From: Hyphomicrobiales bacterium
GTDB lineage: Bacteria; Pseudomonadota; Alphaproteobacteria; Rhizobiales; Xanthobacteraceae
Assembly: GCA_021730825.1 (NCBI GenBank)
Contig: JAKFYO010000076.1
Coordinates: forward strand, 1 to 5,227
DNA: 5,227 nucleotides
Direction: 5' to 3'
The position numbers were made by a program, and so were the translations under genes. Of this stretch, positions 1 through 5,227 are shown one piece after another. The notes beneath the pieces are model-generated. The model was not told the origin of the DNA and ran no database searches. It saw nothing but the letters and a program-made list of their open reading frames with translations. Each line of letters starts with the position of its first letter. Positions within the stretch are counted from its first letter, which is position 1.

Positions 1-1340
1 TCTTCGAAGAAGATTGGCGTTACCTGCGCTTTCTCGTGCCCGAAGGCCAGCGCGTGCTCGACCTCGGCTGCGGCACGGGCGCACTGCTCGACCAGCTCAA
101 GCCCGCGTATGGCGTTGGCATCGATTTCAGCCAGGCCATGGTCGAGACCGCCCGCGCCAGGCACCCTCACCTCACCTTCATCCAGGGCGACGTCGAGGCG
201 CTCGGCGATATGGCCGATCTGCAAGGGCCGTTCGACGTCATCGTGATCTCCGACACACTCGGCGCGCTCGACGACTGCCTGGAAACCTTCCGCAGCCTGC
301 ATCGCCTGTGCGGCCCGGATACCCGCATCATCGTCGTGTACCACTCGCGCATGTGGGAGCCGGTATCGATGCTGCACGGGCACATCACCCGGCGGCGTCC
401 TTCTCGGCCGCAGAACTGGCTGTCCAGCCGGGACATCGCCAATCTCTTCTACCTGTCCGGCTTCGACGTCATCAAGCGCGAATGGCGGGTGCTGTCGCCG
501 TTCCGGCTGCTCGGCCTTGGGCGGTTCCTCAACCGCTACGTCGCCACGCTGCCCGTGATCCGAAAGCTATGCCTGCGGAATTACGTGATCGCCCGCTCGC
601 TTCACGAAAGGCATGACGAAAACCTTTCGGCCAGCATCGTCATTCCCTGCCGCAACGAGCGCGGCAACATCGAGGCCGCGATCAAGCGGACCCCGCGGCT
701 GGCGGACACGCAGGAGATCATCTTCGTCGAGGGCGGCAGCGCCGACGGCACCTGGGAGGAAATCCAGCGCGTCAAGGACGCCTATCCTGGCCTGACGATC
801 AAAGCCTTCAAGCAGTCCGGCAAAGGCAAAGGCGACGCGGTGCGCAAGGGTTTCGCCGAGGCGACCGGCGATGTGCTGATGATCCTGGACGCCGATCTGA
901 CCATGCCGCCGGAAGACCTCCCGAAATTCTACGACGCCCTGAAGCAGTCCAAGGGCGAGTTCATCAACGGCACGCGCATGGCCTATCCCCGTGAGAAAGA
1001 GTCGATGCGCTTTCTCAACCTGCTCGCCAACTACACGTTCGCGCTGATCTTCACGTTTCTGCTTAACCAGCGCTACAGCGACACGCTCTGCGGAACAAAG
1101 GTTCTGCTCCGCCGGCACTACGAGAAAATTTGCCGCGACCGCGCCTATTTCGGCGACTTCGATCCGTTCGGCGATTTCGACCTGATCTTCGGCGCGAGTA
1201 AGATGAACCTGAAAACCGCCGAGGTGCCGATCCGCTATGCCGCGCGCGCCTACGGCGAAACACAAATCTCCCGCTTCCAGCACGGCTGGCTCCTGCTGCG
1301 AATGGTGATCTTCGCGTTCAAGAAGCTGAAGGCGCTTTAG
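1..1340 (+). CDS. Bifunctional class I SAM-dependent methyltransferase / family 2 glycosyltransferase (5' end outside window)
   Basis: Partial gene, open from the left edge; the first complete codon is at position 3 and 445 residues are visible, numbered here from that codon. The N-terminal half is a Rossmann-type methyltransferase: SAM motif I VLDLGCGTG at residues 18-26, then GIDFS (acidic loop after strand 2), a GD before the fourth strand, and FDVIVISD. The C-terminal half is GT2: the opening strand IVIPCRNE at about 212-219, the metal- and nucleotide-binding DAD at 296-298, NGTR at 322-325, DTLCGTK at 360-366, and a doubled FGDFD around a proline at 383-393. This GT2 type resembles polyprenyl-phosphate-sugar synthases (DPM/DPG-like) but has no C-terminal membrane domain, only one hydrophobic stretch at about 340-355. 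A GTG at 36 could start a shorter ORF, but the residues before it continue the methyltransferase fold, so the true start lies upstream. Substrates of both domains are unknown. It is the first visible gene of a plus-strand pair with a GT39-like transferase. Confidence 0.92.
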   Translation, partial: FEEDWRYLRFLVPEGQRVLDLGCGTGALLDQLKPAYGVGIDFSQAMVETARARHPHLTFIQGDVEALGDMADLQGPFDVIVISDTLGALDDCLETFRSLHRLCGPDTRIIVVYHSRMWEPVSMLHGHITRRRPSRPQNWLSSRDIANLFYLSGFDVIKREWRVLSPFRLLGLGRFLNRYVATLPVIRKLCLRNYVIARSLHERHDENLSASIVIPCRNERGNIEAAIKRTPRLADTQEIIFVEGGSADGTWEEIQRVKDAYPGLTIKAFKQSGKGKGDAVRKGFAEATGDVLMILDADLTMPPEDLPKFYDALKQSKGEFINGTRMAYPREKESMRFLNLLANYTFALIFTFLLNQRYSDTLCGTKVLLRRHYEKICRDRAYFGDFDPFGDFDLIFGASKMNLKTAEVPIRYAARAYGETQISRFQHGWLLLRMVIFAFKKLKAL

Positions 1341-1341
1341 C

Positions 1342-1346
1342 GGAGA
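1342..1346 (+). promoter_or_regulatory. Ribosome binding site of the GT39-like gene
   Basis: GGAGA lies 4 nt before the ATG at 1351, inside the 10-nt gap after the TAG of the fusion gene. It is a good Shine-Dalgarno match and supports the 1351 start. The gap is too short for an independent promoter, so the two genes are probably cotranscribed. Confidence 0.7.
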
Positions 1347-1350
1347 CCGG

Positions 1351-2748
1351 ATGCCGACATCCGCAGCAATCGAGAAAGAGCCGGGCCAGATTCACGCCCG
1401 CACCGTTCTGCTGAAGATATTTATCGGCGCGCTCGCCCTTCGCTGGATTTACGGCCTCGTGCTGTTTGCCGCCCTGGGGCCGCCTGGATTGATGGGAGCG
1501 GATTCGCGGGGCTATCTCGGCAACGCCGAAGCCATGGCGGCGAGCATGCTTCGCGGCGACCTGCAAGGCTGGAACTGGCTCGGATCCGATCTGGGCGTGA
1601 TGCCGCTCTATCCCTGGCTGGTCACGCTCAATGTCGCGCTGTTCGGCAGCCTGGCCCCGCTGACGACCGTGCTGATGCAGGGCGCGATCGATGCCTGCAC
1701 TTGCGTCCTGATTTACAGAATCGCCAACGCGGTCGATCCGCGCATCGCGGTCTATGCCGCGATCGCGGCGGCGGTCAATCCGACGCAGATCGTGCTGAGC
1801 GGCCTCATCTACAACGACACGCTGTTCGTGTTCTGCGTCGCATTGTTCCTGGCCGGCGCGGCGTCATGGCTGCGCGGGCCGTCATGGCCCGCCGCGCTGA
1901 CAGTGGGGATCGGTCTGGGGCTCGCGACGCTCGCCCGCATCGTGGTAGCGCCCTGGGTGCCGGTGATGATGCTGGTGCTATTGGCGGCGGCGTTTTTCGC
2001 CGGGCGACTGCGCCCGCGCCATGCACTTCAGATTGCGGCGATGGCTGCGATCTTCGGCCTCTGCATTGCGCCGATCATAACGCGCAACCTCATGCAATAC
2101 GGCTCCCTGTCGCTCACCAACCAGGGCGGCTCGCACCTCGCGTTGTGGGTGGCGCCGCTGGTGCGCGAAGCGAAAGAAGGCACCTCCTGGGAGCGCGGCA
2201 GCGCGGAGGTCGAGAAGCGAACCCGCGAACGCTTTCCGGAACGGGCGGCCAATCCGTTCACCGAATCCGAACACTATGCCGAGATCGGCCGTGAGGAATT
2301 GGCGAGGCTCGGGCCGATGGCGATCGTCAAAGCGTGGGCTATCGGCGCCACCATCAATCTCGCCTCACCGGCGATCATCATCTCGCCGCCAATCGCGGAA
2401 TTGCCGCGCACCGGCTTCTACGCGACCAAGGGCGATACCATTTTGGAAAAGATCGGAAATTTCCTGTTCCGTTCCGACAACGCCACTTATGCGTGGGCAC
2501 TGCTGCTCGGTCTTGCCGGCCTTGCTATCGTTCGACTCGTGCAGCTTTGCGGTTTTTTTGTCCTGGCGCTCGATCGCAATTCGTGGCCGGTCACGATACT
2601 GCTTGTGCTCTGGGCAGGCTTCATTCTCGCAGCGAATGGGCCGGTGGCGTCGCCGAAATACCGGCTGCCGATCGAACCGGTGCTGTGCGTGCTGACCGGC
2701 GCGGGGATCGCCCTGCTGCGCCGGCGCAATGCTCAGCCGCCGGCGTAG
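1351..2748 (+). CDS. GT39/ArnT-like membrane glycosyltransferase (GT-C fold, polyprenyl-phosphate-sugar dependent)
   Basis: A 465-residue polytopic membrane protein. Hydrophobic segments lie at about 20-42, 87-105, 106-125, 131-150, 155-174, 179-197, 199-217, 226-244, 380-407, 412-429 and 441-456, with a soluble stretch at about 247-320. GT-C hallmarks are visible. An acidic residue sits in the loop after the first helix, in ADSRGYLGNAE (50-60, D51 as candidate catalytic or metal-binding residue). It is followed by MPLYPWL at 84-90, by NPTQIVLSGLIYNDTLF (143-159), a helix-rich region typical of the family, and by KYRLPIEPVL at 436-445, matching the R-Y/F-R-x-P-x-x-P signature near the C-terminus. 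Known members move a sugar from an undecaprenyl-phosphate carrier to lipid A, protein or glycan on the outer face of the inner membrane. The acceptor here is unknown. The protein is shorter than ArnT (about 550 residues) and lacks an obvious C-terminal periplasmic domain. It follows the GT2 fusion by 10 nt. Its 3' end overlaps the opposing GT4 gene by 16 bp. Confidence 0.8.
   Translation: MPTSAAIEKEPGQIHARTVLLKIFIGALALRWIYGLVLFAALGPPGLMGADSRGYLGNAEAMAASMLRGDLQGWNWLGSDLGVMPLYPWLVTLNVALFGSLAPLTTVLMQGAIDACTCVLIYRIANAVDPRIAVYAAIAAAVNPTQIVLSGLIYNDTLFVFCVALFLAGAASWLRGPSWPAALTVGIGLGLATLARIVVAPWVPVMMLVLLAAAFFAGRLRPRHALQIAAMAAIFGLCIAPIITRNLMQYGSLSLTNQGGSHLALWVAPLVREAKEGTSWERGSAEVEKRTRERFPERAANPFTESEHYAEIGREELARLGPMAIVKAWAIGATINLASPAIIISPPIAELPRTGFYATKGDTILEKIGNFLFRSDNATYAWALLLGLAGLAIVRLVQLCGFFVLALDRNSWPVTILLVLWAGFILAANGPVASPKYRLPIEPVLCVLTGAGIALLRRRNAQPPA
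2716..2748. terminator. GC-rich inverted repeat at the convergent gene junction (possible hairpin attenuator)
   Basis: The arms 2716-2726 and 2738-2748 can pair over 11 positions: ten Watson-Crick pairs and one G-U pair in the plus-strand RNA. The loop is 11 nt. The cores of both arms are the self-complementary octamer CGCCGGCG, and the left arm lies within a 12-bp perfect palindrome at 2717-2728. The right arm contains the TAG stop of the GT39-like gene, and the whole structure is within coding DNA. No T-tract follows on either strand, so it is not a classical intrinsic terminator. Such short GC palindromes also arise easily in GC-rich DNA, so the terminator role is a guess. Confidence 0.25.
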
Positions 2749-3806
2749 AGCCGGGCGAAGGCGTCCGCGGCTCTGTCGAGCGTGAAATTCGCAACGATGC
2801 GCTCGCGCGCGGCGAGCCCCCGGCGCTGGCGCTCCGCAGCGGGCAACATGGCGGCCTCGTTGATGGCCGCGCCGAAGGCCGCCGGATCGCGCGGCGCCAC
2901 GACCCAACCGGTAGCGCCGACGATTGCCCTGGCGTCGCCCACGTCGGTCGCGACCGGTACAAGCCCCGCGCTCATGCCTTCGGCGATCACGTTGGAAAAC
3001 CCCTCACCGAAGGCGGAAGTTGAGGCAACGACATCCGCGGCGGCATAAAGCCGGCTGGTGTCTCGGCGCAGGCCGAGTGCACGCACATTCGGCGGCACAG
3101 CTAGTTCGCGCGTGCCATCGCCGACCATGACACCGAGCACCGACGGCGCCGCCGCCATTGCGGCGAGAAACCCGGCGTGATCCTTCATCGCGTCGACCCG
3201 GGCAACGTGCAGCGCGACAACCGCATCGCCGGCGATGCCGAGCTCGGCGCGAACCTCGTTGCACGCCTGTGCATCGGGGCGAAACTTCTCGGTGTCGATC
3301 CCGTTGGCGATCATCGCCGAACGCTTCGGGCGAAATCCACGGTCGTGGTGAAACGTCAGTCCCGCCTCCGAATTGGCGATCACGAGGTCCGCCTGCGGCG
3401 AGAGCAGCGCGCTCAGCCGGACGATGCGGCCGTAGCGCTGCGCATCCATATTGGACGCGCGCAGGTTCCAGAACAGCTTGCGGTCGCGCCTGCCCGGACA
3501 CGTATTGTGACTCAGCGATGCCGCCAGATTGCCGTGATACATCCAGCCTTGCAGGACGCGGGGGCGCAGATCGTTGACCATGCGCCACAGGCGCGCCGCC
3601 CCGGCCACCGAGGCTGCGGATCGCGCCCCGAGCACCGTCAGACCGACGCCGGTGGCGCGCAAATCCGCGGCGAGCGCATCTTGAGAGCCCAGACCGATGA
3701 CGTGCTGCGTCAGCCCCCGCGCGCGCAGCATGGCCGCGAGCCGCACCAGCATCGTCTCGGCCCCGCCCGTGCCAAGCCCCGAGATGACGTGCAGCACGTC
3801 GATCAT
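2733..3806 (-). CDS. Family 4 glycosyltransferase (GT-B fold, retaining)
   Basis: A complete 357-residue protein with the two-domain layout and usual length of bacterial GT4 enzymes. The N-terminal acceptor domain opens with the strand DVLHVISGL and the glycine-rich GTGGAE at 12-17. The linker carries IANGID..KF.P at 166-176. The C-terminal nucleotide-sugar domain has HVARVDAMKDH at 200-210, supplying the conserved basic pair R203 and K208 that contacts the donor phosphates. It also has VGDGTR at 228-233 and the E-x7-E signature from E268 to E276 (EGFSNVIAE). It is cytoplasmic and expected to transfer a sugar from a nucleotide-sugar donor to a lipid-linked or glycan acceptor; donor and acceptor cannot be read from the sequence. 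The ATG overlaps the stop of the upstream methyltransferase gene as ATGA. I see only a weak Shine-Dalgarno match (GGTGG-like) before it, so translational coupling is likely. It is the last gene of its block, and its 3' end overlaps the convergent GT39-like gene. Confidence 0.93.
   Translation of the reverse strand: MIDVLHVISGLGTGGAETMLVRLAAMLRARGLTQHVIGLGSQDALAADLRATGVGLTVLGARSAASVAGAARLWRMVNDLRPRVLQGWMYHGNLAASLSHNTCPGRRDRKLFWNLRASNMDAQRYGRIVRLSALLSPQADLVIANSEAGLTFHHDRGFRPKRSAMIANGIDTEKFRPDAQACNEVRAELGIAGDAVVALHVARVDAMKDHAGFLAAMAAAPSVLGVMVGDGTRELAVPPNVRALGLRRDTSRLYAAADVVASTSAFGEGFSNVIAEGMSAGLVPVATDVGDARAIVGATGWVVAPRDPAAFGAAINEAAMLPAAERQRRGLAARERIVANFTLDRAADAFARLYAGG
3803..3806 (-). other. ATGA stop/start overlap between methyltransferase and GT4 genes
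   Basis: On the minus strand the TGA of the methyltransferase (3805-3803) and the ATG of the GT4 gene (3806-3804) share bases as ATGA. With no strong Shine-Dalgarno ahead of the GT4 start, this arrangement suggests termination-reinitiation coupling and a fixed expression ratio for the two proteins. Confidence 0.75.
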
Positions 3807-4678
3807 GCGGACGGGCTGACCACCAGGGCAAGCTGGGTGAACAGCGCCGTATCGTCATAGCGCTCCCGCCACCAGGGATGGATGACGCCGGCAAACGAGT
3901 CCTTCATGACGCGGGATGCGACCATGGCGACCGGGATGCCGTGTTTCGCGAACAGGCTCTCGACGTCGGGCGCGCGCAGCAGGTTGATCGCCTTGCCGCG
4001 GCGCGCGATGTATTCGGCGGGCGGCTGATCGTAGAGCCCGTCGAACGGGTTGCCGGTCGGATAGTGATTCCCGAAATCGACCAGATGCAGAAAGCGCGTG
4101 CCTTTGCCTTGGATGCTGGCGAGCTTGCCCACCGTGGCCTCGAGCGGAAAGACGTGCTCGATGCACGATTGCGACAGCACGATATCGACAGGGCCGGCGA
4201 TGGGCGCCGCTTCGAAGCCGCCGCGATGGATCGTCATGCGCCCCTGGAGGGCAGCGGTGAATTGAGCGAAGTCCATGCGCGGGCCGTACAGCGCGCAGAG
4301 ATCGGCATGGAACGTCCGCAGATACCGCTCGCGAATTTCGTCGCTGAAGAACAGCGCGGCATCCCATTCCGGCTCGGCGCTTTCAAACGAAACTGCGCCG
4401 CAGAAAAGAGCCAAAGGTCCGAAGCCCCCGAGTGGACCGCAGCCGATTTCGACCGCGCGGCGGCCTTCGAAATCGAGCGGCTGCCAGGCCATGTGACGGC
4501 GCGCGACCGCCTCCTGCCGCAGAAGCAATTCCGCAAAGCGGATGCCGCGGCCGTGCTTGCCGGACGAGAGGAGTTCCGAGGGCGTCCAGGCCGGACCACC
4601 CTTCAGCCCGGGCAGACGCAGACGCGCCAGCCGCCAGGTTTCCAGCGGTGTCAGGGACAACAGGTAAGACAGGCGCAT
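3803..4678 (-). CDS. Class I SAM-dependent methyltransferase, substrate unknown
   Basis: A complete 291-residue protein. Residues 1-70 form a helical, basic N-terminal region without a recognisable domain. The SAM-binding core begins at about 75: motif I is AVEIGCGPLGGFGP (75-88), acidic residues E102 and E104 in SAEPEWD follow the next strand, and VDIVLSQSCIEHV at 164-176 matches the motif IV region (D-x-V-x-S-x-x-x-E-H). The downstream HLVDFGNHYPTGNPFDGLY and a later INLLRAPDVESLF (231-243) resemble a glycan-cluster methyltransferase type that carries VDL-x-DH and INRLR motifs; that likeness is from memory. The stretch between motif I and motif IV is long (about 75 residues). The start at 4678 has a weak GAGAG at 4682-4686 only 3 nt away. 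It follows another methyltransferase gene after 42 nt and overlaps the GT4 gene by 4 nt. Its role is probably methylation of a sugar or glycan intermediate (inference from neighbours). Confidence 0.8.
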   Translation of the reverse strand: MRLSYLLSLTPLETWRLARLRLPGLKGGPAWTPSELLSSGKHGRGIRFAELLLRQEAVARRHMAWQPLDFEGRRAVEIGCGPLGGFGPLALFCGAVSFESAEPEWDAALFFSDEIRERYLRTFHADLCALYGPRMDFAQFTAALQGRMTIHRGGFEAAPIAGPVDIVLSQSCIEHVFPLEATVGKLASIQGKGTRFLHLVDFGNHYPTGNPFDGLYDQPPAEYIARRGKAINLLRAPDVESLFAKHGIPVAMVASRVMKDSFAGVIHPWWRERYDDTALFTQLALVVSPSA

Positions 4679-4720
4679 GGGCTCTCGGGAATGATCAGCG
4701 ATTGATTTGATGAGAATGGG
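4679..4720 (-). other. 42-nt spacer between the two minus-strand methyltransferase genes
   Basis: This short gap is noticeably richer in A/T than the surrounding coding DNA. It contains a TGATCA palindrome (4692-4697) and a weak GAGAG Shine-Dalgarno element next to the 4678 start. I see no convincing -35/-10 pair or terminator, so the genes are probably cotranscribed. The spacer contains no stop codon in the frame shared by the two flanking genes. Confidence 0.5.
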
Positions 4721-5227
4721 TCACGCGAGCGGCTTGCGACCGCTTGCCGACCACGACATTTCGTTGACGTGAACGAGGCGAATATCTTCCAGGCCGGCGT
4801 TGCGCACCAACGCTTCGACGAATTCCTTCGGCCAATAATTGGCAACCCGCGGGATCATTTGATCGAAGACAATCACCCGCAAGTTCCTGAACGGCAGGCC
4901 GCGCAGCAGTTTGTAGTATTCCAGGCGCGAAAGTCCCAGACGAAGCGCCAGCCAGAGCGCCGCACTGGCATACAGCGAAAGATGGAAGACGAGACCCAAC
5001 GGCAGCCGGCTGAACAGCAACCGGCGAATGGGATCGAAATAGCGCGTCAGCCAGCCCATGTTTTCCTGGCCATACACCCATATCAGCACACGCCCGCCCG
5101 GCTTTGCCGACTTGATCAACTGTCCCACAGCGGCTTCCGGGTCGGCTAAATGGTGGATGACGCCGATCGAGAACGCCACATCGAACTTGTTTTCGAACGG
5201 GATTTCGTAAATCGAATGCTTGCGTAC
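4721..5227 (-). CDS. Class I SAM-dependent methyltransferase, UbiE/Methyltransf_11-like (5' end outside window)
   Basis: The C-terminal 168 residues of a gene that runs in from the right edge without a stop; residues are numbered from the first visible codon. The SAM-binding motif I lies outside the window. What is visible is the distal part of the fold: KFDVAFSIGVIHHLADP at 14-30 (the motif IV region, with HH before the DP turn), KPGGRVLIWVYG at 42-53 (the following strand after the GG turn), and a C-terminal PKEFVEALVRNAGLEDIR (133-150) typical of the last helix and strand. Between them is a helical insert at about 67-105 with a strongly hydrophobic run at 76-99, which may contact the membrane or a lipid-linked substrate. 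A GTG at 5179 could be read as a start, but it falls inside the methyltransferase fold and the frame stays open upstream, so it is internal. It lies 42 nt upstream of, and in the same direction as, the next methyltransferase. The substrate is unknown; a glycan or its lipid-linked precursor is plausible from context. Confidence 0.88.
   Translation of the reverse strand, partial: VRKHSIYEIPFENKFDVAFSIGVIHHLADPEAAVGQLIKSAKPGGRVLIWVYGQENMGWLTRYFDPIRRLLFSRLPLGLVFHLSLYASAALWLALRLGLSRLEYYKLLRGLPFRNLRVIVFDQMIPRVANYWPKEFVEALVRNAGLEDIRLVHVNEMSWSASGRKPLA

Noticed and set aside
36..38. GTG as the start of the methyltransferase/GT2 gene
   Set aside because: The frame is open back to the window edge and the preceding residues (FEEDWRYLRFL) continue the fold, so the start lies outside the window.
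1149..1181. FGDFD-P-FGDFD looks like a short tandem duplication
   Set aside because: The codons of the two copies differ, and as I recall the doubled motif is usual in this GT2 type, so it is probably a conserved motif rather than a recent slippage event.
567..1283. Long minus-strand open frame (238 codons) opposite the GT2 domain
   Set aside because: It mirrors a clearly coding GT2 region and has no recognisable motifs. Such antisense open frames are common in GC-rich coding DNA.
3177..3860. Long plus-strand open frame (227 codons) opposite the GT4 gene
   Set aside because: The minus strand carries a full set of GT4 motifs. The plus-strand translation is low-complexity and rich in Arg, His and Asp, with no domain signal.
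3878..4705. Plus-strand open frame (275 codons) opposite the methyltransferase
   Set aside because: It is nearly as long as the real gene but has no motifs, and its composition is typical of the reverse complement of GC-rich coding sequence.
4676..4723. The two minus-strand methyltransferases share a reading frame and are separated by a single TGA, suggesting a broken fusion or stop readthrough
   Set aside because: A shared frame occurs by chance one time in three. The upstream protein ends with a normal family C-terminus, the downstream gene has its own ATG, and the spacer composition is non-coding.
5177..5179. GTG as the start of the right-edge methyltransferase
   Set aside because: Starting there would remove half of the Rossmann fold and the SAM site. 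The frame is open to the edge and the upstream residues fit the family.
1..5227. Defence system, mobile element, CRISPR array or RNA gene
   Set aside because: All five genes carry glycosyltransferase or methyltransferase signatures. I see no transposase, integrase, nuclease, repeat array or structured RNA, and almost no non-coding space.

Overview
This GC-rich window (strong G/C preference at third codon positions) is almost entirely protein coding. It looks like part of a bacterial surface-glycan locus (exopolysaccharide, O-antigen or another glycoconjugate). The style of the proteins, notably the methyltransferase/GT2 fusion and the alanine- and arginine-rich composition, suggests an alphaproteobacterium, plausibly of the Bradyrhizobium/Rhodopseudomonas/Nitrobacteraceae kind. 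That placement is an inference from composition and protein style, not a marker-gene assignment.

Layout: five genes form two convergent blocks. The plus-strand block holds (1) a bifunctional class I SAM-methyltransferase/GT2 glycosyltransferase (1-1340, its N-terminus cut by the window edge) and, 10 nt downstream, (2) a multi-spanning GT39/ArnT-like GT-C glycosyltransferase (1351-2748). The minus-strand block, read from the right edge leftwards, holds (3) a class I methyltransferase whose N-terminus is outside the window (5227-4721), (4) a second, different methyltransferase (4678-3803) and (5) a GT4 glycosyltransferase (3806-2733) that overlaps the preceding gene by an ATGA. The two blocks meet tail to tail with a 16-bp overlap at 2733-2748. 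A GC-rich inverted repeat lies there, but there is no room for a classical terminator. No stretch longer than about 45 bp is non-coding, and I see no RNA gene, insertion sequence, CRISPR array or origin.

Working model (inference): the GT2 domain of the fusion resembles polyprenyl-phosphate-sugar synthases, and GT39/ArnT-type enzymes use polyprenyl-phosphate sugars as donors. The plus-strand pair could therefore make a lipid-linked sugar on the cytoplasmic face and transfer it on the periplasmic face. The minus-strand genes look like cytoplasmic glycan assembly (GT4) plus methylation of the glycan or its precursors. Three methyltransferase domains in five genes suggest a methyl-decorated product. 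I see no clear evidence of a wholly new system. The most notable points are the domain fusion, its pairing with the GT-C enzyme, and the overlapping convergent gene ends.
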